In this document: positions 50,270 through 58,993 of the stretch, piece after piece
Layout of the letters: each line of letters starts with the position of its first letter
Numbering within the stretch: the stretch's first letter is position 1
Assembly: GCA_000961645.1 (NCBI GenBank)
Contig: LADM01000097.1
Span: forward strand, 28,244 to 92,243
Reading direction: 5' to 3'
Length of the DNA: 64,000 nt
DNA from: Gammaproteobacteria bacterium BRH_c0
Lineage (GTDB): Bacteria > Pseudomonadota > Gammaproteobacteria > Pseudomonadales > Porticoccaceae
Program-made: the position numbers and the translations under genes
The notes under the pieces: generated by a model
Database searches by the model: none
Seen by the model: the letters and a program-made list of their open reading frames with translations, nothing else
Told to the model about the DNA's origin: nothing

Positions 50270-52927
50270 ATGTTCAATCCACTATGGGGGAAATTTAATG
50301 CCACTTCGTCTTCTGTGTATACGGGGAATATTCCTGTATGCAAGGAGAGTTTGGCGAAATATATCCCAGGTGTTGTGCTAACCCTGCTATTGCTCGTGTC
50401 ACCAGGCGTATATGCCAGCGAGCGGATCAATTTTGACATACCTCCTCAACAGGCCGATACAGCGCTAACAGCGTTTGCCAGGCAATCAGAATTGACGTTG
50501 ATCATCCCCTTTGATTTGGTGAGGAATAAAAAAGCCAAGGCTGTTATCGGGGAGTACTCGCTGGAAGAAGCGATAAAAATTCTTCTTGATGGTACGGGCT
50601 TGCAGGCAACAATCAGCAGTTATGGTCAACTCAAGATATCAAGAGATGATACCTTTGAGGATAATGTAATGAATAATAATCGTATTAAGGCTGGCGGGAT
50701 TTTGGCATTTATCGCGTCGGCATTTTCGGCAACTCCAGGTTTGGCGCAAGAGGGACAGGCACCCAGCTCACGAACGATGGCGATTGAAGAAGTTGTGGTT
50801 ACTGCCCAGCGCCGTGAAGAATCCCTGCAGGTCGCACCCGTTGCCGTGTCTGCATTGTCATCGGCTGAACTTGAGATCAAGGGTATTAAAAGTATTACCG
50901 ATTTGATGGATGGCGGCATTCCTACGCTTCGTATCAGTCCGGTGGGAGCGGCAGTGACCTCCCACAGCGTCAGTATCCGCGGCATCACACCGGCGGACCC
51001 GGGTCAAATCAGCCGCGAGCAGACAGTCGGTATCTATCTTGATGGCGTTTATCTCGGCAGAGCCCAGGGCCTTGGCATCGAGCAGATGGACCTGGAACGC
51101 CTGGAAGTGCTGCGGGGGCCCCAGGGCACGCTGTTTGGCCGAAATACTGTCGGCGGCGCCATCAACATGGTGTCCAAAAAGCCCACAGGCGAACTCGGCT
51201 TTGAACAAAAATTCAGTGTTGGCAATTACGATTACTTCAGTTCCACCAGCCGCATCAATCTGCCCCGCTTCCTCGGCATCAGTACCAAAATCGATTATCT
51301 GACATCCGAACGGGATGGCTGGGTGAGTAACCCGGCGCGCGGCCAGGATGATTGGAGCGCCTTTGATAAAAGTGGTACCCGGGTAGCCTTGCTGTGGGAT
51401 CACTTCGACCACTTCACCCTGGAATACAGCTACGACAATTCCAAAAATGATGAGGTGACACCATACCTCCATATCGGCGCACCAATGCCCGGGGCGGCAC
51501 CGCTGCCAGAAAACAGCTTTTTGAAAATGGAGCCAGGCCGGGTCAGCAGAGCACGTACAGGCTCCTATAATGAACCCAGTACCAGCGAGGTGGAAGGGCA
51601 CTCCCTGACCGCCACATGGGATCTGAATGAAAACAATATTCTCAAATCCATCAGCGCCTACCGGGAACTGGAAGCCTCCCAGTACGCAAGCTCAAGTGCC
51701 ACCTTTCGCCCCGGTCCTGGCACACGCTTCCTGTTTAACCGGCTGAGTTTGGCAGACGTAGAGCAAGACCAGTTCAGCCAGGAGCTGCAATGGTTCGGCA
51801 GCACAGATCGGCTGGAATACATTGTTGGCGCCTTTTACTTCAAGGAAGACGCTATGGACCAACAGGCCTCGCCCTTCGGCGGTGTTTTGACCGCCGATGG
51901 CCCCCAGCTATTGCCAGCTGTTACTCCGAAAATCATTTCTCGTGATTCATTCATTGAGAGCACGAGCAAGGCACTTTTCGGCCAAGTGACCTGGAACCCT
52001 GCAATCCTTGATGATCGCCTCAAGCTGACCGTGGGCGCCCGCTATACCGACGACAAAAAAACCGGTGGCCGGACAACACTCGATGGTGCCCCTGCACCCC
52101 TGGCTTTTACATTTAGCGCTGAACGATTTGACCCCGCCGTTACCGTTGCCTTCCAGTGGAACGATAACGTCAACACCTATGCAAAATGGAGTACCGCCTA
52201 CCGTGGCGGCGGCGTTAATTCGCGCTCCACAACCTTTGACACCTTTGCTGAAGATGAGATCAGCAGCTGGGAGCTCGGCCTCAAGTCTCAAGCCTGGGAT
52301 AATCGCCTGCGCTTGAACCTGGCCGCGTATATTATGGATTGGGATGATCAGCAGCTCGACTTTGTTTTTGTGTCACCCACTGCCGGTGGACTGACAGAAA
52401 CCGTCAATGCGAAAAAGTCCTCGCAAACAACGGGTCTTGAACTGGATCTCACTGTCATACCCCTGGCAGGACTCAGTATCAACGCGAACTATGCCTACAT
52501 GGACGTCGACTTTCCCCCGCAGCCCAACCCGGTGGGAGAAATCGTTAACCTGAAAGCGACACAGGCACCCCGTCACGCAGGTTCACTGTCGTTCACTTAT
52601 GATTTTGAGCCGTTCGCCTTCGGCAATCTGCAAGCCTACGTAGGCATGGTCTACAGCGATGACTACTTTGCCCTCGCCGACAGCCTGGATCTGGCGAAGA
52701 CCAATTCCTACCGTCTGTGGAATGCCCGTATCACCCTTAACGAATTGCCTTTCCAGCTCTTGTCGGGAAATCTTGAATTTGCGCTCTGGGGCAAGAACCT
52801 GACGGATGAAGAATACGAGGTGTTTTCCGCATCCAATGCCACCGGCAACCCAGTACTGATCGATCACGTTGTGACGCAATACAACACGCCACGCACCTAT
52901 GGCATTGATGTCAATTACAGATTCTGA
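50270..52927 (+). CDS. TonB-dependent receptor with N-terminal STN domain, locus 2
   Basis: An 885-residue receptor: N-terminal hydrophobic signal (about 30-50, ending VYASE), STN domain (INFDIPPQQADTALTAFARQSELTLII, about 52-128), then an internal Met134 with a second complete signal-peptide-like segment ending GLAQ, TonB-box-like EEVVVTAQRREESLQ, plug with GPQGTLFGRNTVGG, and a barrel ending in D-V-N-Y-R-F. It belongs to the same family branch as the locus-1 receptor by architecture but is GC-rich. Expected to signal through the FecR protein encoded just upstream. Confidence 0.9.
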   Translation: MFNPLWGKFNATSSSVYTGNIPVCKESLAKYIPGVVLTLLLLVSPGVYASERINFDIPPQQADTALTAFARQSELTLIIPFDLVRNKKAKAVIGEYSLEEAIKILLDGTGLQATISSYGQLKISRDDTFEDNVMNNNRIKAGGILAFIASAFSATPGLAQEGQAPSSRTMAIEEVVVTAQRREESLQVAPVAVSALSSAELEIKGIKSITDLMDGGIPTLRISPVGAAVTSHSVSIRGITPADPGQISREQTVGIYLDGVYLGRAQGLGIEQMDLERLEVLRGPQGTLFGRNTVGGAINMVSKKPTGELGFEQKFSVGNYDYFSSTSRINLPRFLGISTKIDYLTSERDGWVSNPARGQDDWSAFDKSGTRVALLWDHFDHFTLEYSYDNSKNDEVTPYLHIGAPMPGAAPLPENSFLKMEPGRVSRARTGSYNEPSTSEVEGHSLTATWDLNENNILKSISAYRELEASQYASSSATFRPGPGTRFLFNRLSLADVEQDQFSQELQWFGSTDRLEYIVGAFYFKEDAMDQQASPFGGVLTADGPQLLPAVTPKIISRDSFIESTSKALFGQVTWNPAILDDRLKLTVGARYTDDKKTGGRTTLDGAPAPLAFTFSAERFDPAVTVAFQWNDNVNTYAKWSTAYRGGGVNSRSTTFDTFAEDEISSWELGLKSQAWDNRLRLNLAAYIMDWDDQQLDFVFVSPTAGGLTETVNAKKSSQTTGLELDLTVIPLAGLSINANYAYMDVDFPPQPNPVGEIVNLKATQAPRHAGSLSFTYDFEPFAFGNLQAYVGMVYSDDYFALADSLDLAKTNSYRLWNARITLNELPFQLLSGNLEFALWGKNLTDEEYEVFSASNATGNPVLIDHVVTQYNTPRTYGIDVNYRF
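50657..50671 (+). promoter_or_regulatory. internal Shine-Dalgarno and ATG inside the STN receptor gene, locus 2
   Basis: GAGG at 50657-50660 lies 8 nt before an in-frame ATG at 50669 that begins a standard signal peptide (MNNNRIKAGG then a hydrophobic core ending GLAQ) directly before the plug domain. The same arrangement is found at 7457-7475 in locus 1. Confidence 0.5.
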
Positions 52928-53006
52928 TTGGTCGTTTTCTATATCTGCCCACTGCGCTTTACCATTTGGTGAAGCGCATTTTCTTGAACAATATCGGGAG
53001 AAAAAT

Positions 53007-53708
53007 ATGCGATTCCACTCTATAGCAGCAGTATTTTGCTGTGCCCTGATACTTCCTTTCAGCAGCTATGCCAAAGCGGCCGAAGAGGATGCACAGATAT
53101 GGTTTGTACGCCATGCAGAGGCGGGTAACAATGTGATCACAACGCTGACTCATCATGACGATGAATTCAGCTACCCGCTTACAGCCAAAGGTGTTGCTCA
53201 GGCGAATGAGCTGGTTAGAAATATGAAGGATGAAAATATTCTCAAGATCTATGCCAGTGCACGGGTCAGAACCATTCAAACAGCCGATGCTATCGCCTTT
53301 GATCATGGTCTGCCTCTGGAGTTGGCACCAGAAATGGTGGAAGTGGATCTGGGCGCACAAGTGGGTGAGGAAAATCCTTACGAAATCTGGGCTTCAGTCG
53401 CTGATCAGTGGGAGGCCAATCCAGACTACCGATACCGGGATGGTGAAAGTCTGACAGAGTTAAGGAATCGGGTTTCCATATTCGTCAAGCAGTTGGTGGA
53501 AAGGCATAAAGAGGATAATGGGATCATTGTGGTAGTGGCGCACGGCGGTTCGATCCGTATGGGCGTCCTGCCAGCTTGCGAAAATCAAATTACTGTCAAA
53601 GGTATAAAACAGCCGAGGCTGGACAATACGGGAGTTCTCAAAACAAGGGTTGAGGGTGGGAAGCTAATTTGCGAATCATTTGGAGGCAAGGTAATAGCTA
53701 TTCATTGA
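53007..53708 (+). CDS. periplasmic histidine phosphatase family protein
   Basis: A 233-residue protein with a signal peptide (residues 1-24) and the histidine-phosphatase motif V-R-H-A-E-A (RHG variant; His36 would be phosphorylated), a downstream acid in the LELAPEMVEVDLG segment, and the second His in VVAHGGSIRMG. It would hydrolyse phosphate esters in the periplasm. GGGAG lies upstream of ATG 53007; a longer frame overlaps the receptor gene's end and lacks a signal. It follows the receptor closely and may be part of that regulon. Confidence 0.85.
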   Translation: MRFHSIAAVFCCALILPFSSYAKAAEEDAQIWFVRHAEAGNNVITTLTHHDDEFSYPLTAKGVAQANELVRNMKDENILKIYASARVRTIQTADAIAFDHGLPLELAPEMVEVDLGAQVGEENPYEIWASVADQWEANPDYRYRDGESLTELRNRVSIFVKQLVERHKEDNGIIVVVAHGGSIRMGVLPACENQITVKGIKQPRLDNTGVLKTRVEGGKLICESFGGKVIAIH

Positions 53709-53837
53709 TAGGTGTAATCAAGGCGGGCATGGCTGGTTTGAGCTTTGGTCCGCGATGGGCGATAGCCAGTTTCCCTCTGTGTGTTCTGCCGAACAGAACA
53801 TTCCGCCAAAGAGGCAAACACTACAGTTGGAAATAAG

Positions 53838-53869
53838 CGGCGTGGTAGCAATCCAGCTTCACCACGCCG
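53838..53869 (+). other. hairpin in the leader of the PA2779-like gene
   Basis: A perfect 9-bp stem CGGCGTGGT / ACCACGCCG around a 14-nt loop, about 25 nt before the start of the PA2779-like gene. No T-run follows, so it is more likely a 5'-leader structure than a terminator. Confidence 0.35.
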
Positions 53870-53893
53870 GCTATCAACCAACGAGAGAAACCT

Positions 53894-54265
53894 ATGAATA
53901 TTCGCTTAGTGATTACGTCCGTGCTGACTGCTGTAATGATTGCCGTTGCTCCCCTCACGCTCCACGCCGACATGGTGGGCACAACCCAGCTATTGACTCA
54001 ACAGGAACGCAACGGCCAGATTGAACTGGTAGAAAGCTTTATGGCTCGTGAAGAGGTGCGCAACCAGATGGAATCACTGGGTGTTGATCCGCTGCTGGCC
54101 TCTGAGCGCGTCGCCGGTATGACCGACAGCCAACTACAACAACTGGCCGCGAACATCCAGGACATGCCTGCTGGTAGTGGTGCGTTGGGTCTTGTGGTGG
54201 TTGTTCTGGTGATTATCATCCTGCTTGAAATTCTCGGCATCACCAACATCTCCGGCAAAATTTGA
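53894..54265 (+). CDS. PA2779-like small exported protein
   Basis: A 123-residue protein with an N-terminal signal (1-25), a central soluble segment with ERNGQIELVESFMAREEVRNQMESLGVDP and LASERVAGMTDSQLQQLA, and a C-terminal transmembrane helix (GLVVVVLVIIILLEILGI). This matches the Pseudomonas PA2779 family of unknown function. It overlaps the next gene (PA2778-like) by 4 nt, the conserved partner pairing. A processing or substrate relationship with the C39-like protease is plausible but unproven. Confidence 0.85.
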   Translation: MNIRLVITSVLTAVMIAVAPLTLHADMVGTTQLLTQQERNGQIELVESFMAREEVRNQMESLGVDPLLASERVAGMTDSQLQQLAANIQDMPAGSGALGLVVVVLVIIILLEILGITNISGKI

Positions 54266-55233
54266 ACCTGCTGAATTTGAAAATACTGATTGTTTTGCTG
54301 GCGCTGGGCCTCACAGCCTGCGCCAGCGGACCAGCTCTGCGTGATTACGGTCTCGTGCAGGCCAGTGTCGAGCTCAGCAACACACCCTTTTTCCCCCAGG
54401 ATGAATACCAGTGCGGCCCCGCTGCCCTGGCCACAGTGCTGAGTGCGAGCGGCCTGACGGTTACCCCTGACGAACTCACACCCCTGATCTACCTGCCCGC
54501 TCGGAAAGGCAGCCTGCAAGCGGAGATCGTCGCTGTTACCCGCCGTCAGGGCCGCGTCCCCTATGTAGTCAAACCGGAAATGAATGAACTGCTGGCGGAA
54601 GTCGCCGCCGGTACGCCCGTGATGGTGATGCAAAACCTCGGTATTAACAGCCTGCCCCAGTGGCATTACGCCGTGGTGATTGGCTACGACACGCCATCCG
54701 ATTCGCTGTTGTTGCGCTCAGGCACCAATGAACGCCTGACGATGAAACGCACCCGCTTTCAGGCCACCTGGAAGCGTGCGCAAAACTGGGCGATGGTAGC
54801 GGTATTGCCTGACAGCCCCCCGCCCACCGCCAGCCACGCCAACTGGCTACTGGCGGCCAGTGCCTTTGAAGAACTCGGCCAGCCTGAGGTGGCGGTGGAA
54901 GCCTATCAATCCGCCACCCTGCGCTGGCCCGATCAGCCCCTCACCTGGCAGGCCCTGGCCAACGCACGCTATGCGCTGGGTGAACTGCCGGCTGCTGAAA
55001 CCGCCCTGCGTCGCGCTGTGCAATTGGCGCCTTCGGCTGCCGCGCTCAACAATCTCGCCCATGTGTTGCACGAGCGCGGTTGCCTGGTGGCAGCGAAAGA
55101 GCAAATCAGGCGCGCCGAAGGGATGGAGGATGCAGAAGCCCTGAAGGATCTACTGGTGCGAACACGGACAGCCATCGAAAGCGATACTCGTCAGGATTCT
55201 GCGCAATGCTCAGCGCTGGTTGGCAATCACTGA
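54262..55233 (+). CDS. PA2778-like lipoprotein: C39-type cysteine protease domain with TPRs
   Basis: A 323-residue lipoprotein. Signal with lipobox LTAC (Cys20), a papain-like C39 domain with catalytic Cys51 in YQCGPAAL and His135 in QWHYAVVIGYD, then tetratricopeptide repeats (about 195-290). Start is TTG overlapping the previous stop (TTGA). C39-type domains cleave after double-Gly leaders or similar; here the partner PA2779-like protein is the natural candidate substrate. Confidence 0.85.
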   Translation: MNLLNLKILIVLLALGLTACASGPALRDYGLVQASVELSNTPFFPQDEYQCGPAALATVLSASGLTVTPDELTPLIYLPARKGSLQAEIVAVTRRQGRVPYVVKPEMNELLAEVAAGTPVMVMQNLGINSLPQWHYAVVIGYDTPSDSLLLRSGTNERLTMKRTRFQATWKRAQNWAMVAVLPDSPPPTASHANWLLAASAFEELGQPEVAVEAYQSATLRWPDQPLTWQALANARYALGELPAAETALRRAVQLAPSAAALNNLAHVLHERGCLVAAKEQIRRAEGMEDAEALKDLLVRTRTAIESDTRQDSAQCSALVGNH

Positions 55234-55696
55234 AGCCTGAACCGTATTTTCATGAACCTGTTGCGAGCACGGTTCAATAAAATCGTTATGCACCAACTCA
55301 GAGCATGATCGCAGATTTGTCATTTAATCCCGCCCTTAACTGATGCACATCCACCAAAAACGTTGCTCAATACCCGCATAAATGCCGCAGAAAATGCGGT
55401 TTTTTGTTGTGTGCAGTGCAAAAAATCCTCGGATGAATGCCATGGCGCTATTCCCGCCCACACATTTTCACCAACCTCCAAACACGCTGTCAGGTTGTCT
55501 TCCGGCAAAGAGGGCACGATTTATGCGTAGCACTAATGGCAAGGGTTGTTTCGAACAAGGCTTCATCGCAACACGGTTTTATTGTGGGTGCTTATGGTCT
55601 GCGCGTTAGTGGGCAGGCAAGCGACTGGCGAAGGTGCCGTTAGTGAACCCAGTGCTTCCGGTACCCGGTAATTTTTTGCGAGCGCAGGAGGTTTAT
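55234..55696. other. intergenic stretch with terminator before prkA
   Basis: About 460 nt without a supported gene. It contains the terminator at 55385-55405 and must hold the promoter of the PrkA-YeaH-SpoVR operon. Short open frames here have no credible features; an open extension of the PrkA frame starts at 55634. Confidence 0.4.
55385..55405 (+). terminator. rho-independent terminator
   Basis: CCGCA-GAAAA-TGCGG followed by six T residues: compact 5-bp GC stem, 5-nt loop and T-run. It lies about 150 nt after the PA2778-like gene and probably ends that transcript. Confidence 0.7.
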
Positions 55697-57619
55697 ATGG
55701 GTGTACTCGAGAAGGTGCGGGAACAGTTTCTCCTTTCCCGCGAAGAAGAGATGTCGCTGGAGGATTACCTGGCGTTGTGCCGGACAGATCCCATGGCCTA
55801 TGCCAGTCCCGCCGAGCGGATGCTGGCGGCGATAGGCGAGCCTGAGCTGATCGACACCCGCAAGGACCCGCGACTGTCGCGCATTTTTTCCAACCGGGTA
55901 ATCCCCCGCTACCCCGCCTTTGCCGAGTTCTACGGCATGGAAGATGTTATCGCCCAGGTAGTTTCCTATTTCAAACACGCCGCCCAGGGGCTGGAAGAAC
56001 GCAAGCAGGTGCTGTATTTGCTGGGGCCGGTGGGTGGCGGTAAATCCTCCATTGCCGAACGTCTCAAGCAACTGATGGAAGCCTGGCCGATCTATGCCCT
56101 GAAAGGTTCACCGGTTAATGAGTCGCCCCTCGGGCTCTTCGATGTGGCGCTCCATGGCGCGCAAATGCAGGAGGAATACGGTATTGCGCCGCGCTATCTG
56201 GGTGCCATTCCCTCGCCCTGGGCGATGAAGCGCCTGAGGGAATTCAGCGGCGATCTGCGCCAGTTTCGGGTGGTGAAAGTGCGACCGTCTGTGTTGCACC
56301 AGCTGGCCATTGCCAAGACCGAACCCGGTGACGAAAACAACCAGGATATTTCCACCCTGGTCGGCAAGGTGGATATTCGCAAGCTGGAATCCTACGGCCA
56401 GGACGATCCCGATGCCTATTCCTATTCCGGCGGGTTGTGCCAGGCCAACCAGGGGCTGCTGGAATTTGTCGAGATGTTCAAGGCGCCCATCAAGATGCTG
56501 CACCCATTGCTGACGGCAACCCAGGAGGGCAACTACAAGGGCACCGAAGGATTCTCCGCCATCCCTTTCCAGGGCATTGTTCTTGCCCACTCCAATGAAT
56601 CGGAGTGGCAGAGCTTCCGCAACAACAAGCACAACGAGGCCTTCCTCGACCGCGTGTATATCGTCAAGGTGCCCTATTGCCTGCAGGTGTCCGAGGAAGT
56701 GCATATCTACGAAAAACTGCTGCGGCACAGCTCGCTGGCCAATGCGCCCTGTGCGCCGGGCACCCTGGAAATGCTCGCGCAATTTTCGGTGTTGACCCGT
56801 CTTGAGGCACCGGAGAACTCCAGCATATTTGCCAAGATGCGGGTCTATGACGGCGAAAGCCTGAAGGACACCGACCCGGGCGCCAAGTCCTTCCAGGAGT
56901 ATCGTGAATACGCTGGCAATGACGAGGGCATGGATGGTGTTTCCACCCGCTTTGCTTTCAAGATTTTGTCGGCGGTATTCAACTACGACGGCGATGAAGT
57001 GGCAGCCAATCCGGTGCACCTGATGTATGTGCTGGAGCAGCGCATCCTGCGCGAGCAGCTGCCGGACGAGACACAGCGCAATTACCTGGAATTTATCAAG
57101 CGCTGGCTGGCAGTACGCTATGCCGAATTTATCGGCAAGGAGATCCAGACAGCCTATCTCGAATCCTATTCCGAATACGGCCAGAACATTTTTGATCGCT
57201 ACGTGACCTTTGCCGATTACTGGATACAGGACGAGGATTATCGCGATCCGGAAACCGGCGCCATTTTTGATCGCGCCACCCTCAACGGTGAGCTGGAAAA
57301 AATTGAAAAGCCTGCAGGCATTGCCAACCCCAAGGATTTCCGTAACGAAATCGTCAACTTTGTCTTGCGGGCCAGGGCGCAAAACGAAGGCCGCAGCCCA
57401 CGCTGGACAAGTTACGAAAAACTCCGCGAAGTGATCGAGAAAAAAATGTTCTCCAGCACCGAGGAGTTGCTGCCGGTGATTTCATTCAATGCCAAATCCT
57501 CCGGTGAGGAAAAGGAAAAGCATGAAAACTTTGTCAGCCGCATGGTCGACAAGGGCTATACGGCGAAGCAGGTGAGATTGCTTTCGGAGTGGTATTTGCG
57601 GGTCAGGAAGTCAGCGTGA
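55697..57619 (+). CDS. yeaG: PrkA-family serine protein kinase (YeaG)
   Basis: A 640-residue PrkA/YeaG protein. AAA-type N-terminal domain with Walker A GPVGGGKSS (110-118) and a PrkA C-terminal kinase-like domain. Length matches E. coli YeaG. GGAGG lies 5 nt before ATG 55697; an ATG 63 nt upstream is less likely. In enteric bacteria this kinase acts with YeaH and is linked to stationary-phase and nitrogen-starvation adaptation. First gene of the conserved yeaG-yeaH-spoVR/ycgB operon. Confidence 0.95.
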   Translation: MGVLEKVREQFLLSREEEMSLEDYLALCRTDPMAYASPAERMLAAIGEPELIDTRKDPRLSRIFSNRVIPRYPAFAEFYGMEDVIAQVVSYFKHAAQGLEERKQVLYLLGPVGGGKSSIAERLKQLMEAWPIYALKGSPVNESPLGLFDVALHGAQMQEEYGIAPRYLGAIPSPWAMKRLREFSGDLRQFRVVKVRPSVLHQLAIAKTEPGDENNQDISTLVGKVDIRKLESYGQDDPDAYSYSGGLCQANQGLLEFVEMFKAPIKMLHPLLTATQEGNYKGTEGFSAIPFQGIVLAHSNESEWQSFRNNKHNEAFLDRVYIVKVPYCLQVSEEVHIYEKLLRHSSLANAPCAPGTLEMLAQFSVLTRLEAPENSSIFAKMRVYDGESLKDTDPGAKSFQEYREYAGNDEGMDGVSTRFAFKILSAVFNYDGDEVAANPVHLMYVLEQRILREQLPDETQRNYLEFIKRWLAVRYAEFIGKEIQTAYLESYSEYGQNIFDRYVTFADYWIQDEDYRDPETGAIFDRATLNGELEKIEKPAGIANPKDFRNEIVNFVLRARAQNEGRSPRWTSYEKLREVIEKKMFSSTEELLPVISFNAKSSGEEKEKHENFVSRMVDKGYTAKQVRLLSEWYLRVRKSA

Positions 57620-57647
57620 TTTGCGTGGGAGATATTCTTTAAATGGC

Positions 57648-57743
57648 GATGGGATATGGGATATGGGAGATGAGAGAAGTGAGATAGGAGCGACAGAGCG
57701 TCAGGCATTTAGCGTCTCCCGTCTCCCATTCAACATCTCCCTC
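57648..57743. repeat. purine-rich direct and imperfect inverted repeats
   Basis: Between yeaG and yeaH, tandem GGGATAT/GGGAGAT units (57651-57671) face CTCCCGTCTCCCAT and CATCTCCC (57716-57742) on the other side, so the stretch can fold as an imperfect hairpin about 90 nt long. Likely a low-complexity extragenic repeat inserted in the operon. Confidence 0.45.
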
Positions 57744-57760
57744 AATACCGGGAGGCAAAC

Positions 57761-58993
57761 GTGATCATCGACAGACGTCTCAACGACCACAACAAAAGCG
57801 TCACCAACCGGCAGCGTTTTATTCGCCGCTACAAGAAGCAGTTGCAGCGCTCCGTCACCGATGCTGTCGCCAATCGCTCCATTACTGATCTTGAGCAGGG
57901 TGCAGAGGTGGGCATTCCGGTGCGGGATATTTCCGAGCCGCAGTTCGGCATTGGCAAGGGCGGTGACCGGGATTTTGTGCTGCCGGGCAACCGTGAATTT
58001 TCACGAGGTGACCGCCTGCCCAAACCCCAGGGTCAGGGAGGCCAGGCCAGCGGCAAGGGTGAACCTGGTGAAGGCGGTGGCGGCGAGGACCAGTTTACAT
58101 TCAGCCTCACCAAAGAAGAGTTTATGAATCTCTTTTTTGATGATCTGGAATTGCCCCGGCTGGCGCGTACCGCTCTGGGTGAAGCCCGGCAACCGCGCTT
58201 TCGCAAGGGCGGTTACACCTCCAGTGGTGCACCCATGAACCTGTCGCTGACGCGCACGTTGCGCAACGCACTGGCGCGGCGTATTGCCCTCGGCGCGCCG
58301 CTGCGGCGTGAACTGGCAGATCTGCGCAACGATGGTGGCTCTGACAGTCAGATTGAAGCGCTGGAAGAACGGTTGCGAAACCTGCCATTTCTGGATGAAT
58401 ACGATCTGCGCTATCGCAACCGGCAGCGCGAAATGGAACCCATCAGCAGGGCGGTGATGTTTTGTCTGATGGATGTGTCAGCCTCCATGTCCGAGCTGAA
58501 GAAGGATCTCGCCAAGCGCTTCTATATCCTTTTGTACCTTTTTTTAACCCGCAAGTACGCCTCGGTGGAGCTGGTCTTTATTCGCCATACCGATGATGCC
58601 GAAGAGGTCAGCGAGGATGTGTTTTTTCATGATCCCAAAACCGGCGGCACCGTGGTGCTGTCGGCCCTCAAACGGATGGACGAGATTGTGCAGCAGCGCT
58701 ATGCCTCGTCCGACTGGAATATTTATGGCGCCCAGGTGTCCGACGGCGATGCCTTTGGCGCTGATGTGGAAAAAAGCCGCAGCTACCTGGCCAACAGCGT
58801 ACTGCCGCTGTGTCAGTACTATACCTATGTGGAGTTGCCCGATGCCACGGCGGTGCATACGCCGCTGGGTGCTTCCTACGGCACCATCAAGGATGATCGC
58901 TTTGCCATGGCCGAAATTCTTGAGCGCGGCCATGTGTATCTGGCGTTGCGCCAGCTGTTCCAGAAGGAGGCCGCCGCATGGCAAGCCCTGTGA
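57761..58993 (+). CDS. yeaH: YeaH/YhbH family protein (DUF444)
   Basis: A 410-residue protein of the YeaH family. The N-terminal part is Gly/Pro-rich with a KGEPGEGGGG stretch; the C-terminal VWA-like domain has a MIDAS motif D-V-S-A-S (238-242). The start codon is GTG at 57761. It functions with the PrkA kinase; exact biochemical role is not known. It overlaps the SpoVR gene by 16 nt. Confidence 0.95.
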   Translation: MIIDRRLNDHNKSVTNRQRFIRRYKKQLQRSVTDAVANRSITDLEQGAEVGIPVRDISEPQFGIGKGGDRDFVLPGNREFSRGDRLPKPQGQGGQASGKGEPGEGGGGEDQFTFSLTKEEFMNLFFDDLELPRLARTALGEARQPRFRKGGYTSSGAPMNLSLTRTLRNALARRIALGAPLRRELADLRNDGGSDSQIEALEERLRNLPFLDEYDLRYRNRQREMEPISRAVMFCLMDVSASMSELKKDLAKRFYILLYLFLTRKYASVELVFIRHTDDAEEVSEDVFFHDPKTGGTVVLSALKRMDEIVQQRYASSDWNIYGAQVSDGDAFGADVEKSRSYLANSVLPLCQYYTYVELPDATAVHTPLGASYGTIKDDRFAMAEILERGHVYLALRQLFQKEAAAWQAL

